Shown: in pieces, positions 16,699 to 26,074 of the stretch
Layout: each line of letters starts with the position of its first letter
Numbering within the stretch: the stretch's first letter is position 1
Assembly (NCBI GenBank): GCA_944324965.1
Contig: CALUYH010000006.1
Coordinates: forward strand, 28,875 to 92,874
Direction: 5' to 3'
Source: Candidatus Avelusimicrobium gallinaceum
Lineage (GTDB): Bacteria > Elusimicrobiota > Elusimicrobia > Elusimicrobiales > Elusimicrobiaceae
DNA length: 64,000 bases
The notes under the pieces: generated by a model
What the model was told of the DNA's origin: nothing
Databases searched by the model: none
What the model saw: the letters and a program-made list of their open reading frames with translations, nothing else
Translations under genes and position numbers: made by a program

Positions 16699-17352
16699 TT
16701 ATAACTGGGCGATGCCTTCTTTAATGGCGTAGCGCACCAGCTCGGCCTGTTTGTGAATGCCGAGTTTGTTCATAATGTTATTGCGATGCACGTGAATGGT
16801 GTTCAGCGACAAATTGAACGATTTGGCAATTTGCTTGCTGCTGTATCCTTCGGCAATGAGCTGCAGGACTTCTTTTTCCTTGGGGGTGAGTCCCGTCACG
16901 TCGCGCTTGCGCGAAGACGTCTTGCCCAGGAAACCCTGCACAATGTACTTGGATACTTTGCTGCACAAATAAAACCGTCCGGCGGCCACTTCTTCAATGG
17001 CGTCTACAATTTCGTCGGCGGTGGATACTTTTACGATAAATCCTTTGGCCCCTGCTTTGAGGGATTTTTCCACCGATACGCGGTCGTCATACATACTTAG
17101 CATCACCACTTTGGCTTCGGGGTTGCGTTTGACGATGCGCTCCACGGCTTCAATCCCGTTTAACAGCGGCATGGAAATATCCACCACATACACGTCCACG
17201 TCCGCGTCGTGTTTTTGGGCGTATTCCACCAAGTCTTTCCCGTTGGAAATTTCGGCCACGATTTCCATATTTTTACCTAACTTTTCCAACACGGCCCGCA
17301 CGCCGTTGCGCACGATGGCGTGGTCGTCAGCTAATACGATTTTCTTTGTCAT
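16699..17352 (-). CDS. NarL/LuxR-type response regulator
   Basis: This 217-residue transcription regulator has a receiver domain with the acidic pair in VLADDHAIVRNG and the phosphorylation site Asp58 in VYVVDISMP. A LuxR-type helix-turn-helix follows (LTPKEKEVLQLIAEGYSSKQIA). The ATG at 17352 overlaps the kinase stop as ATGA, and the longer frame to 17382 lies in the kinase gene. It is almost certainly the partner of that kinase. Target genes cannot be read from the window. Confidence 0.9.
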   Translation of the reverse strand: MTKKIVLADDHAIVRNGVRAVLEKLGKNMEIVAEISNGKDLVEYAQKHDADVDVYVVDISMPLLNGIEAVERIVKRNPEAKVVMLSMYDDRVSVEKSLKAGAKGFIVKVSTADEIVDAIEEVAAGRFYLCSKVSKYIVQGFLGKTSSRKRDVTGLTPKEKEVLQLIAEGYSSKQIAKSFNLSLNTIHVHRNNIMNKLGIHKQAELVRYAIKEGIAQL

Positions 17353-18497
17353 TCTTTTCCCCCATATACGACGCACGGGCACACGACCTCTATGCGGGTG
17401 CCTTTGCCCGGTTCGCTTTTAATGGAAATATGTCCGCCCAACAGGTGCACGCTGTCTTTCATGGCCAGCAGCCCCACTTTGCGGATAGAGCGTTGCTTAA
17501 TTTGCTTAAATCCGATGCCGTCGTCCTGCACGACCAGGCGGATTTCGTCCTCCTGGCGGCGCAACAGCACGTAGATATTTTTGGCGCGTGCGTGCTTGAC
17601 GATGTTGTTTAGCGCTTCCTGCACAATGCGGTAAAGCAAAATTTTCACGCTGTCGGATATACCGTTTTCGCCGGCGGTCGCGTCGTGATCAAACGTGTAC
17701 GGAATGTGCACGTACCCGCTGATGTTATCCAGCAGTTCCCGGATAGAGCCGCCCAAGGCGCCGTCGTTTTCCAGGCTGGGCGGACGCAGTGAAACGACGA
17801 TGTTTTTCACGCGTTCAATGCTGTCTTTAATCTGTGCGTCCAGCTTGGCGATGTCTTCCAGGGCTTGTTTGCGGTCGCCTTCTTTCACGCTGGCTTTTAC
17901 CAGGCTTAAAAGCGCCGTCAAAATAACGGCCGTGGAACCGATTTCATCGTGCAACGCTTTAGAAATTTCTCTTTTTTCCGTTTCGCGGGCGGCCAGCAAA
18001 ATCTGCGAGAACGTCCGCGGCGGGGTTCCTTCCCGCAGCATATCCCCGCCCCGGTACGCGCCGCCCCAATGGGTGATGTCGCGCGTGAGCGAGAGGACAC
18101 TTTCCACCTCGGCGTGTTCCCCGCGCAGCGGGATGAGGGTCGTTTGGTAAAAATAATGTTTGTCGGCCTTTTCCAGCTCCCATTCATAATGCTGGATTTG
18201 GCCGGCCAGGGCTTGTTTAAAAGCCCGCTGGTGCACGGAGCTGCCTTCCTGCAAGTCGTCGGGCGTAATGCGGCCCGAAAGATTGCTGAAAATAGCCGCC
18301 TGGCGGGTGTGCGCGTCTATCATCGCCACCACGTCGTAGCCTTCTACTCCGTGTCTTTTAACAGACTCCAAATCCTGCAGCTTTAGTTCGGCGGGAGCAC
18401 CCTCCCCCGGCTGCCGTGCGGAGCCCGGTTTGCATTGAGGACTGGAGAAAACGCAACAACGTTCTTTCTCTTTTTGGGAAATTCGTTTTTTAGTCAT
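17349..18497 (-). CDS. Cytoplasmic histidine kinase, NarX/DegS type
   Basis: This 382-residue kinase has a PAS-like sensor around residues 50-145, then a HisKA_3 dimerisation domain with His183 in the motif SKALHDEIGS. The ATPase domain carries the N box VQEALNNIVKHA and glycine motifs DDGIGF and GKGTRIEV. No membrane segment or signal peptide is present, so it should sense something inside the cell, such as redox state or a ligand bound to the PAS domain. A cysteine pair near residue 14 and another Cys at residue 22 are worth noting. It is divergent from PBP1A and coupled to its regulator gene. Confidence 0.88.
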   Translation of the reverse strand: MTKKRISQKEKERCCVFSSPQCKPGSARQPGEGAPAELKLQDLESVKRHGVEGYDVVAMIDAHTRQAAIFSNLSGRITPDDLQEGSSVHQRAFKQALAGQIQHYEWELEKADKHYFYQTTLIPLRGEHAEVESVLSLTRDITHWGGAYRGGDMLREGTPPRTFSQILLAARETEKREISKALHDEIGSTAVILTALLSLVKASVKEGDRKQALEDIAKLDAQIKDSIERVKNIVVSLRPPSLENDGALGGSIRELLDNISGYVHIPYTFDHDATAGENGISDSVKILLYRIVQEALNNIVKHARAKNIYVLLRRQEDEIRLVVQDDGIGFKQIKQRSIRKVGLLAMKDSVHLLGGHISIKSEPGKGTRIEVVCPCVVYGGKE

Positions 18498-18596
18498 AAG
18501 CGGCCTCTAATACACCTTATTTATTATTCTACAATAGTTTCGCCCTTTTTTACTACCAACTCACCCTATATACCAGCGGTTAAAACGGGGCTTTTT

Positions 18597-18605
18597 TGAT
18601 ATAAT
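18597..18605 (+). promoter_or_regulatory. Extended -10 promoter, predicted leaderless start of PBP1A gene
   Basis: The sequence TGATATAAT has a perfect hexamer with a TGN extension. Eight bases separate it from the ATG at 18614. No -35 match lies 17 bases upstream and there is no Shine-Dalgarno sequence. Confidence 0.6.
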
Positions 18606-18613
18606 TTAAGTGT

Positions 18614-20752
18614 ATGCGTAAACAACTGCACCAATTTATGACGTCCAAACCTCTTATTTTCTCCGTGCTGGCGGGGCTGTTTTTGTTTATCATTTTAAGC
18701 GCTGTGTTTATGCGCTACATTTTTTCCGGTCTGCCGCCCGTGTACGAAATGGAAGAATACACCCCTTCCCTTACGACCAAAGTGTTTGACCGCAACAACA
18801 AGCTCATTCACGAATTTTCTATTGAAAAACGCAGTATGGTGCCGCTGGAGGAAATCCCCGTGGACCTGCAGAACGCCGTCGTGGCGATGGAAGACCGGGA
18901 ATTTTTCTCCCACCCCGGTTTCTCGGTAAAAGGCATTCTGCGCGCGCTCCTGTACGATTTGATGACCGGCCAAGCCAAGCAAGGTGCCTCCACCTTAACG
19001 CAGCAGCTTTCCCGCGGCGTGTTTTTAACGCAGGAAAAGAAAATCATCCGCAAAATACGCGAAATTATTCTGGCCATTCAAATTGAGCACCAGTTCAGCA
19101 AACGCGAAATTTTGCAAATGTATTTGAACGAAATTTACCTGGGCAGCGGCGCCTACGGCGTGAAAGCCGCGGCCAAGAAATACTTTGATAAAGAACTGGA
19201 AGAACTCACCACCGGCGAGGCCGCCCTTATCGTGGGGTTAATCCCCGCGCCGGGCCGCTACAACCCGTTTGCCAACCCGGATTTATCCCGCCAGCGCCGT
19301 AACCTGGTGCTGGACGTAATGTACGAACAGAACTATATTACCAAGGAAGAACTGGACGCCGCCAAACAGGAACCCCTGCCCGAAAAACCGCCCGTGCCGG
19401 AAGCCGCCCCGGGGCAGTATTTTATTGAACACATCCGCCGCATTTTGGAACCCAAATACGGGATGGATGTCCTGTGGAAAGCGGGGCTGAACATTTACAC
19501 CACCATAGATATTGACCAACAGGCCGTGGCCGAAAAAATCATGAACGAATACCTGCAGCAATACGACGAGCAGGTAGCCAAAGGCCTGGGCATTGAAATT
19601 GACCCCAACGACACCGAGGCCGACCCGCAGGACCCCGAGGCCGAAAACGCCGAACAGCAGCCGGAAGAAGAAAAGGCGGACTATCCCCGCCTGCAAGGGG
19701 CCTTTATGGTGCGCGACGTGAAAACCGGCGCCGTGCGCGTGCTGGTGGGCGGACGCGGCTTTGACGAAAGCAAATTCAACCGCGCCACGCAAGCCAAACG
19801 TCAGCCGGGTTCTTCTTTCAAGCCCTACGTGTGGATGGCCGCCCTGCAAAACGGCTACACGCCGGCCACCCTGGTGAAAGATTTGCCCACGATGTTCTAT
19901 TACGACGGCAAAAACTGGCACACGTTTGACGAAAATTCCGATTTGTATTCCCTGGATTTAGCCAAACAATCTTTTATTTCCAGCAAAGATTTCAGCGTGT
20001 GGGTGCCGCAGAACTACGGCGGCCGCAACGAAGGCTGGATTACGCTGCGCAAAGGGTTGGAAAAATCCAAGAACTTAGTCGCCGTCAATTTGATTGACGC
20101 CATCGGCGTGCCGGCAGTAGTGCGCGTAGCGCGCAAAGCAGGCATTACGGCCGCCTTGCCGCGCGTGCCGGCCCTGGCTTTGGGCGTAAGCGTGGTGGCC
20201 ATGGATGAACACCTGGCCGCGCTGACCACCTTTGCCAACGGCGGCATTCATACCGACAACTATTATATTGAACGCGTGGAAGACGCCAACGGCCGCGTGC
20301 TGGAACAGCACGTGCCGGTGGAAGAAGCGGCTTTCTCGCCGCAGGATTCGTATTTGTTAATTAATATGATGAAAGGCGTCGTCCAGCGCGGAAGCGGGGC
20401 GTATGTATCGCGCCTGGGCCGCAACATTGCGGGCAAAACGGGCACGACCCAAAGCCACCGCGATATGTGGTTCGTGGGGATGACCCCCCGCACGGCCGCC
20501 GCCGCCTGGATGGGGTATGATGACGATTCCTCGCACGAAAACGGCGCCCGCTTTACCGGCAGCACGACCGCCCGCTGGTGGACGGCCATCATGCAGGAAA
20601 TTTTAAAAGACGAACCGAACGAAGATTTTGCCGTACCGGAAGGCATTTCCTTTGCGTACATCAACCCGAACACGGGCAAGCTGGCCATGCCGACGGAACG
20701 CAATAAATTTTTGGAAGCGTTTATCACGGGCACGGAACCGCAAAGTTTCTAG
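18614..20752 (+). CDS. Bifunctional penicillin-binding protein 1A
   Basis: This inner-membrane enzyme polymerises and cross-links peptidoglycan. It has 712 residues with one N-terminal membrane helix (residues 14-35). The GT51 glycosyltransferase domain carries the catalytic Glu93 in AMEDREFFSHPG and the motif GASTLTQQLSRG. The transpeptidase domain carries SSFK near residue 400, SKN in EKSKNLVAVN and KTGT near residue 608. An acidic Glu/Asp/Pro-rich insertion near residues 330-355 sits between the domains. The length fits class A proteins. It is followed by mfd after 34 bases. Confidence 0.93.
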   Translation: MRKQLHQFMTSKPLIFSVLAGLFLFIILSAVFMRYIFSGLPPVYEMEEYTPSLTTKVFDRNNKLIHEFSIEKRSMVPLEEIPVDLQNAVVAMEDREFFSHPGFSVKGILRALLYDLMTGQAKQGASTLTQQLSRGVFLTQEKKIIRKIREIILAIQIEHQFSKREILQMYLNEIYLGSGAYGVKAAAKKYFDKELEELTTGEAALIVGLIPAPGRYNPFANPDLSRQRRNLVLDVMYEQNYITKEELDAAKQEPLPEKPPVPEAAPGQYFIEHIRRILEPKYGMDVLWKAGLNIYTTIDIDQQAVAEKIMNEYLQQYDEQVAKGLGIEIDPNDTEADPQDPEAENAEQQPEEEKADYPRLQGAFMVRDVKTGAVRVLVGGRGFDESKFNRATQAKRQPGSSFKPYVWMAALQNGYTPATLVKDLPTMFYYDGKNWHTFDENSDLYSLDLAKQSFISSKDFSVWVPQNYGGRNEGWITLRKGLEKSKNLVAVNLIDAIGVPAVVRVARKAGITAALPRVPALALGVSVVAMDEHLAALTTFANGGIHTDNYYIERVEDANGRVLEQHVPVEEAAFSPQDSYLLINMMKGVVQRGSGAYVSRLGRNIAGKTGTTQSHRDMWFVGMTPRTAAAAWMGYDDDSSHENGARFTGSTTARWWTAIMQEILKDEPNEDFAVPEGISFAYINPNTGKLAMPTERNKFLEAFITGTEPQSF

Positions 20753-20786
20753 CGTTTCCGTCCGCCGCGCGGTACGCGTGTGACGT

Positions 20787-23700
20787 ATGACAGACAAACA
20801 AAACCCGTCTTTTACCCGCTACTACGGCCTGCCCAACGGCGCCGCCAAGGCGTACTTTGTTTGCCAAAAATACCTCAATAACGGGCAAAACGCCCTGTTT
20901 GTTTCCTCCTCCGATACCGACGATTTTGACGACGCCGCGCACGAGTTTGCTCCGCGCGGCGCACAAGTATTTCACCTGCCGGAAACCGATACGGGGCGGC
21001 TCAACGCCCTGTATGCACTGCTGGCGCCGGCCTCGGGCCCGCGGCTGGTCAGCACGTCGTACGAAATGCTGTCCACCCCGCTGCCGGACCCGGAAGAATT
21101 TAAAAAACGCCTGTTTATCGTCCACCGCGGCGACACCATGCGCCGCCAAGAACTGCTGGACCGGCTGGAAAACGCCGGCTACACGCGTGAAGACTACGCC
21201 GAAACGCCCGGCCAATACGCCGCCCGCGGCAGCGTGGTGGACATTTTTTGCCTAAACCGCCCGGAACCGCTGCGCCTGTACTTTGCCGGCAACCGCGTGG
21301 ACGTCATCAGCGCGTTTGACCTGGACACCCAAAACACCAAAGAACACGTGGACGAAGCCGTCATCATCGCGCTGACGTTTGACAAGACGCCCGCCGTCCT
21401 GACGGACTACGCGCCGCACTATCAATATATTTTTGACGAGCCCGACAAAGAATTTGACCTTTCTTCCTATCCGGCCTGCGCCATTACTACCTTGTTGCCG
21501 TCGGCCGACGGCGTGGATTGCGGCCTAAAATCCAACATCGCGTTTAACGCCAATATGGCGCTGCTGGACAAAGAAGTATCCTCTTTGCAACAGCGGGATA
21601 TGACGGTGAGCATTTGCTGTTTGAACCGCGGCGAGCTGGACCGCATGACGGAGCTGGCGGCCGATTACCCGCACCTCAAAAAAGCGCTTTTCAAAATTTC
21701 CCCGCTCACCCAAGGTTTTTACAGCCCGGCCGACCATTTTGCCCTCATCACCAGCAACGAAATTTTAAACCGCCGCTACAACACGGCCACCGTCTTAAAA
21801 CGCTTTGACGTGGAAGGCGCCAAACGCGTGCGCTTTAAAGAATTGCAGGCCGGCGATTACGTGGTGCACCAGGAGCACGGCATCGGCCGCTACCTGGGGC
21901 TGGAAGTATTGGATAAAGAAGAAAATCCCACCGACTGCCTGATTATTGAATACCGCCGCGGCAGCCGCCTGTACGTGCCGATGTACGACTTTAAAAAAGT
22001 GCAAAAATACATTGGCGCCGGCGGCAAACGCCCCACGCTTTCCGTGCTGGGCGGCGTGGCGTGGAAAGACGTTAAAAAACGCGTGAAGGAAGAAGCCCAA
22101 AAAGCCGCCAAAGAAATTTTGAAATTGGAAGCCCTGCGCCTGGCCTCCCCCGCACCCGCTGTGCCCGGGGACAGCCGCATTGAACAGGAATTTGCCGACT
22201 CCTTCCCGTACGTACTCACGCCGGGGCAGGAACAGGCCATCAAAGACACGTTGCACGATCTGGATTTACCCAAACCGATGGACCGCGTGCTGGTGGGCGA
22301 TGTGGGCTTTGGCAAGACGGAAGTAGCCATGCGGGCCGCGCTCAAGGTGGCACTGTCGGGCAAGCAGGTGATGGTGCTCGTACCCACCACCATTTTGGCG
22401 GACCAGCACTACAAAACGTTCACCAAACGTATGGCCGGGTTCCCGGTCAACGTACGGATGCTGTGCCGCTTTCAAACGCCCAAAGAACAAAAGGCCGTGA
22501 TAGAAGAACTCAAAAACGGCGTGTGCGATATCATCATCGGTACCCACCGTCTGATGAGCAAGGACATTTCTTTCCACGATTTGGGCCTGGTGATTATTGA
22601 CGAAGAACACCGCTTCGGCGTCAAGCAGAAAGAAAAAATCCGCGCCGCCAGTGCGGGCGTCCACTCGCTGATGTTAAGCGCCACGCCCATCCCGCGCACG
22701 CTCAACCAATCGCTTTCTTCCCTGCGCGACATTTCGCTCATTGATACGCCGCCCCGCGGCCGCACGCCGATTAAAACCGTCGTAACCGCCTGGAATAACG
22801 ACCTGGCGGCCGCCGCCATCAACCAGGAACTCGCCCGCGGCGGGCAGATTTACTACGTCTACAACAGCGTGCAGAGTATGCAATCGCGCTATTTGTTTTT
22901 AAAGAAGCTCGTCCCCCAGGCGCGCATTTGTATGGCGCACGGCCAAATGGACGAGAAAGAATTGGAACAAACCCTGTGGGACTTTAACCAAGGCAAATAT
23001 GATATTTTACTGGCCTCCACCATTATTGAGTCCGGCATAGACATTACAAACGCCAACACGCTCATCGTGGAAAACGCCCAAAACTTCGGGTTGGCCCAGC
23101 TCTACCAGTTGCGCGGGCGCATCGGCCGCGGCAGCACCAAAGCCTACTGCTACCTGTTCCACCCGGATTGGCTGTTTAAAAAGCCGGAAGAACCCGACAA
23201 TAATTTTACCGATTTGTCCGCCGTCTACTGGAAACCCAAAGAAGAAAAAGACCCCACCGAAGAAGCCCGCCAGCGCCTGGCCGCTTTGATGGAATTTGGT
23301 GAATTGGGCAGCGGTTTCCGCCTGGCCCTGCGGGATATGGAAATCCGCGGCGCGGGCGACTTGCTGGGCGTAAAGCAGCACGGCTACGTAAACGAAGTAG
23401 GGTTAAGCCTGTACTGCGATTTGGTAGCCGCGGAAGTGAAAAAACTAAAAGGCGAACGCGTGGAACGCGTGCTGCGGGCCAAGGTCAACCTGCCCGTGGC
23501 GGCCTACATTCCGCCCGACTACGTGCCCGACGACGCCGAACGTTTGAAATACTACAAGGAACTGATGGACGCCGACGACGCCAAAACCCAAACCATTTTG
23601 GCCCGCCTGCAGGATTTAAGCGGCCCGCTGCCGCAGGAAGTAAAAAATTTGACGGAACTGTTCCGCTTGTCCGCGCGGGCGGGCGCGCTGGAAATCTACC

Positions 23701-23930
23701 ACGTGGATTGGATAGACGGCAAGCTGGAGCTGTTATTCACGCGACGGTTTAAAATGCCGCCCACCCTGCCCGGGGAACTGTTCAACCGCTTTGGGGCGGA
23801 GCATGTGGAATTTGTCAAATCCAAAAACGGCGACGGCCTGCATTTGACCGCACCGGAAGGGCGGGACCCGGTAGCCTTCACGCAGGAAACGCTGGGCTTT
23901 TTTGAAAGAATTTTAAAACCGCAAAAATGA
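20787..23930 (+). CDS. mfd: Transcription-repair coupling factor
   Basis: Mfd releases RNA polymerase stalled at lesions and recruits UvrA. The 1047-residue protein has a reduced UvrB-like N-terminus and an RNA polymerase-interacting domain (GDYVVHQEHGIGRYLGLE near residue 355). A RecG-like translocase follows, with Walker A GDVGFGKTEVAMR and motif II IIDEEHRFGVKQKE, and then a TRCF C-terminal domain. It is about 100 residues shorter than the E. coli protein, mostly in the N-terminal part. The ATG at 20787 lacks a clear Shine-Dalgarno sequence, and an upstream in-frame GTG is blocked by a stop. Its stop codon overlaps the predicted promoter of the next gene. Confidence 0.93.
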   Translation: MTDKQNPSFTRYYGLPNGAAKAYFVCQKYLNNGQNALFVSSSDTDDFDDAAHEFAPRGAQVFHLPETDTGRLNALYALLAPASGPRLVSTSYEMLSTPLPDPEEFKKRLFIVHRGDTMRRQELLDRLENAGYTREDYAETPGQYAARGSVVDIFCLNRPEPLRLYFAGNRVDVISAFDLDTQNTKEHVDEAVIIALTFDKTPAVLTDYAPHYQYIFDEPDKEFDLSSYPACAITTLLPSADGVDCGLKSNIAFNANMALLDKEVSSLQQRDMTVSICCLNRGELDRMTELAADYPHLKKALFKISPLTQGFYSPADHFALITSNEILNRRYNTATVLKRFDVEGAKRVRFKELQAGDYVVHQEHGIGRYLGLEVLDKEENPTDCLIIEYRRGSRLYVPMYDFKKVQKYIGAGGKRPTLSVLGGVAWKDVKKRVKEEAQKAAKEILKLEALRLASPAPAVPGDSRIEQEFADSFPYVLTPGQEQAIKDTLHDLDLPKPMDRVLVGDVGFGKTEVAMRAALKVALSGKQVMVLVPTTILADQHYKTFTKRMAGFPVNVRMLCRFQTPKEQKAVIEELKNGVCDIIIGTHRLMSKDISFHDLGLVIIDEEHRFGVKQKEKIRAASAGVHSLMLSATPIPRTLNQSLSSLRDISLIDTPPRGRTPIKTVVTAWNNDLAAAAINQELARGGQIYYVYNSVQSMQSRYLFLKKLVPQARICMAHGQMDEKELEQTLWDFNQGKYDILLASTIIESGIDITNANTLIVENAQNFGLAQLYQLRGRIGRGSTKAYCYLFHPDWLFKKPEEPDNNFTDLSAVYWKPKEEKDPTEEARQRLAALMEFGELGSGFRLALRDMEIRGAGDLLGVKQHGYVNEVGLSLYCDLVAAEVKKLKGERVERVLRAKVNLPVAAYIPPDYVPDDAERLKYYKELMDADDAKTQTILARLQDLSGPLPQEVKNLTELFRLSARAGALEIYHVDWIDGKLELLFTRRFKMPPTLPGELFNRFGAEHVEFVKSKNGDGLHLTAPEGRDPVAFTQETLGFFERILKPQK

Positions 23931-23936
23931 TATAGT
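23928..23936 (+). promoter_or_regulatory. Extended -10 promoter overlapping the mfd stop codon
   Basis: The sequence TGATATAGT contains the mfd stop TGA as its TGN extension. The ATG at 23945 follows after 8 bases. An ATG at 23939 is too close to the -10 to be the start. This predicts a leaderless transcript independent of mfd. Confidence 0.5.
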
Positions 23937-23944
23937 ATATGCAT

Positions 23945-24763
23945 ATGAAACACCAGTGGATGTTAGCCCTTTTGTTGCTCACCGCGTTCGGCTGCCGGCA
24001 GGAAGCGCCTGCCGTAACGCAGGACACCGCCGCCCGCGTAGGCAAAGAAACCATCACGGAGCAGGACGTGGCCTCCCGCCTGGCGTTACTGTCCGACGAA
24101 GACCGCGAATTTGCCCAAACGCCCATCGGCCGGCAGAATTTGCTGCAAATCATCACGCGCGAAAAGCTCGTGGCCGCCGCCGCCAAGGACGAAAAGCTGG
24201 ACGAATCGGACGTGTACCTTTCCATCATGGACGACAAACGCCGCCAGCTGGAAGACATTTATAACGAATTTGCCGCCCAAACGCTGGAACAGCTGTGGTA
24301 CGACGAATTAAAGGAAAAAGGCGAAACCGCCGTATCGGACGAAGAAATCAGCGCGTACTACAAAAAGTACCCGTACGAAATGACCATCAAGCAAATCATC
24401 ATTGATAACGCCCAAACGGCCGACCAGGTACTCCGTGCGCTAAAATCGTCCCCCCGCCGCTGGAAAGAATTGGAACGCCAGTACAGCGTGGCGCCCGAAT
24501 CCTTGCGGCAAATTACCGTTATGCCCGGGGAATATCTGCCGGATATTGAAGTGATTGCCGCCAACTCCCCCACGGGCAGTGTGCAGGGTTTCTTCAAAAC
24601 GGCACAGGGATTTCATATAATAATGAAAACAAGCGACAAGCGCCTTTCGCGCAAAGACGCCGAGCCGCGCATCCGGCAAGTGCTGGAAGACCGGAAGTTG
24701 GATAAAGTTTTGGACTCTTTAAAAAATAAATACGAGGTTGTGATATATGAAAAAAGCGAATAA
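23945..24763 (+). CDS. PpiC/SurA-like peptidyl-prolyl isomerase lipoprotein
   Basis: This 272-residue lipoprotein has the signal MKHQWMLALLLLTAFGC with Cys17 as the probable lipidation site. A helical N-terminal chaperone region (residues 35-125) is followed by a parvulin-type isomerase domain that includes IKQIIIDNAQTADQV and SPTGSVQGFFKTAQGFHIIM. The family helps outer-membrane and exported proteins fold. It overlaps the next isomerase gene by 17 bases, so the two probably work on the same clients. The mfd-isomerase-isomerase order matches the common mfd/surA neighbourhood. Confidence 0.8.
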   Translation: MKHQWMLALLLLTAFGCRQEAPAVTQDTAARVGKETITEQDVASRLALLSDEDREFAQTPIGRQNLLQIITREKLVAAAAKDEKLDESDVYLSIMDDKRRQLEDIYNEFAAQTLEQLWYDELKEKGETAVSDEEISAYYKKYPYEMTIKQIIIDNAQTADQVLRALKSSPRRWKELERQYSVAPESLRQITVMPGEYLPDIEVIAANSPTGSVQGFFKTAQGFHIIMKTSDKRLSRKDAEPRIRQVLEDRKLDKVLDSLKNKYEVVIYEKSE

Positions 24764-25985
24764 ACTGTTTTTAGCCGTCCTACTGGCGGCTGTAGGGGTG
24801 AACCTGCAGGCGAAAGTAATGGAATCCTCCGTCGCTACGGTGAACGGACGCCCGATATTGGCCTCTGAATACGACGCCTATTTGGACGGCGTGGTAGAAC
24901 AATACCAGCTGGCCGCGCCGCAATTTTTGCAGCAGCCTTATGCCAAAGATATTTTAGGGCGCGAAGTGCTGAAAGAATTGATTTCCAAAGAACTCTTGTA
25001 CCAGGCCGCGGAAGAAGAAAAAATCCAGGTAAAAGATTCGGAAATTGACGCCGGCGTAAACGAAATCAAGGCCCGCTTTATCGTGGATGAAACCACCGGC
25101 AAGCCCGACGAAAAAGGTGCCGAAAAACGCTTCAACCAGGCGCTTAAAAAACAAGGCATGAGCTTTAAAGCCTACAAAAACAAACTCTCCAAAGACATTG
25201 CCGTGCGCAAACTGATGGAGCAGAAATTGCAGGCCACCGTCAAACCCGTGGAAGAAGCCGACGCCAAAGCCCTCTACGCCAATGTGGAAGCGGTGATGAA
25301 AAACAACACCAAAAAAATCAAAGCGTTGGAAAAAGAAGACCCGGCCAAATTAAAAGAAGCGCAAGCCATTGCCGCCAAACTCAAACAGCTCACCGGCGAA
25401 CAGGTGCGCATCGGGCACATTTATCTGGCCGTCACCAAAGACATGAAGCCCGAAGAAGTAAAAAAGAAAGAAGAACTGGCCAAACAAATCAAAAAAGAAA
25501 TTGACGGCGGGATGGACTTTTCCGAAGCGGTCAAAAAATACACCGAAGACAAAAATGCCCTCGCCAGCGGCGGCGATATGATTTTGCTCAAAGGCGTGGC
25601 CCCCAAAGCCATCGACAGCAAAGCCTTCTCGCTGGCCGTCGGTAAGGTAAGCGACCCGATTAAAAGCGACATCGGTTTCCACATCATTAAGATTAAAGAA
25701 AAACGGGCCGAAAGATCCATTTCTTACGATGATGTAGCGCGGGATTTGGCGCAGTACATCGCCCAACAGCGCGTACAGCTGGCTATGGCGGAATATATTG
25801 AAGACCTCTACAACAAGGCCGACGTAAAAGTAACTATTAAGTACGAATCGGACCCGTTGTTGGAAGAAGCCCAAGCCAAAGCGGCCGCCAAAGACGCCAA
25901 AGCCGAAGCTAAAAAAGATACCAAGGCCGACGCCAAAAAAGACGCCAAGGCCGAAGAAAAAGCCGCTGAAACCGACAAAAAATAA
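24747..25985 (+). CDS. Periplasmic PpiC-type peptidyl-prolyl isomerase (SurA-like)
   Basis: This 412-residue exported foldase has a signal peptide (MKKANKLFLAVLLAAVGVNLQA). A SurA N-like chaperone domain spans roughly residues 25-150. A parvulin domain follows around residues 215-320, with VRIGHIYLAV, KYTEDKNALASGGDM and DPIKSDIGFHIIKIKEK. The last 35 residues are a low-complexity Lys/Ala/Asp tail built from units like KADAKKDAKAE. It probably escorts outer-membrane proteins to BamA, which is encoded 30 kb away. It is coupled to the lipoprotein isomerase by a 17-base overlap. Confidence 0.88.
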   Translation: MKKANKLFLAVLLAAVGVNLQAKVMESSVATVNGRPILASEYDAYLDGVVEQYQLAAPQFLQQPYAKDILGREVLKELISKELLYQAAEEEKIQVKDSEIDAGVNEIKARFIVDETTGKPDEKGAEKRFNQALKKQGMSFKAYKNKLSKDIAVRKLMEQKLQATVKPVEEADAKALYANVEAVMKNNTKKIKALEKEDPAKLKEAQAIAAKLKQLTGEQVRIGHIYLAVTKDMKPEEVKKKEELAKQIKKEIDGGMDFSEAVKKYTEDKNALASGGDMILLKGVAPKAIDSKAFSLAVGKVSDPIKSDIGFHIIKIKEKRAERSISYDDVARDLAQYIAQQRVQLAMAEYIEDLYNKADVKVTIKYESDPLLEEAQAKAAAKDAKAEAKKDTKADAKKDAKAEEKAAETDKK

Positions 25986-25998
25986 CGGCTTGGAAATT

Positions 25999-26071
25999 TT
26001 GTCCAATTAGTTATACCTAAAAGGCAAAACGGTTCCTCACCTCCTTTTTGAGTCTAATTGTATTCGGACAA
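25999..26071 (+). promoter_or_regulatory. Structured leader upstream of pdxA
   Basis: TTGTCCAATTAG at 25999-26010 can pair with CTAATT at 26054-26059 and GGACAA at 26066-26071, with a bulge between. Inside it, CAAAA can pair with TTTTG, and AAAAGG (26019-26024) can pair with CCTTTT (26043-26048). The stretch TCACCTCCTTTT at 26037-26048 equals the conserved 3' tail of 16S rRNA. No ordinary Shine-Dalgarno sequence precedes the pdxA ATG. A regulatory role is inference. Confidence 0.4.
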
Positions 26072-26074
26072 TTC

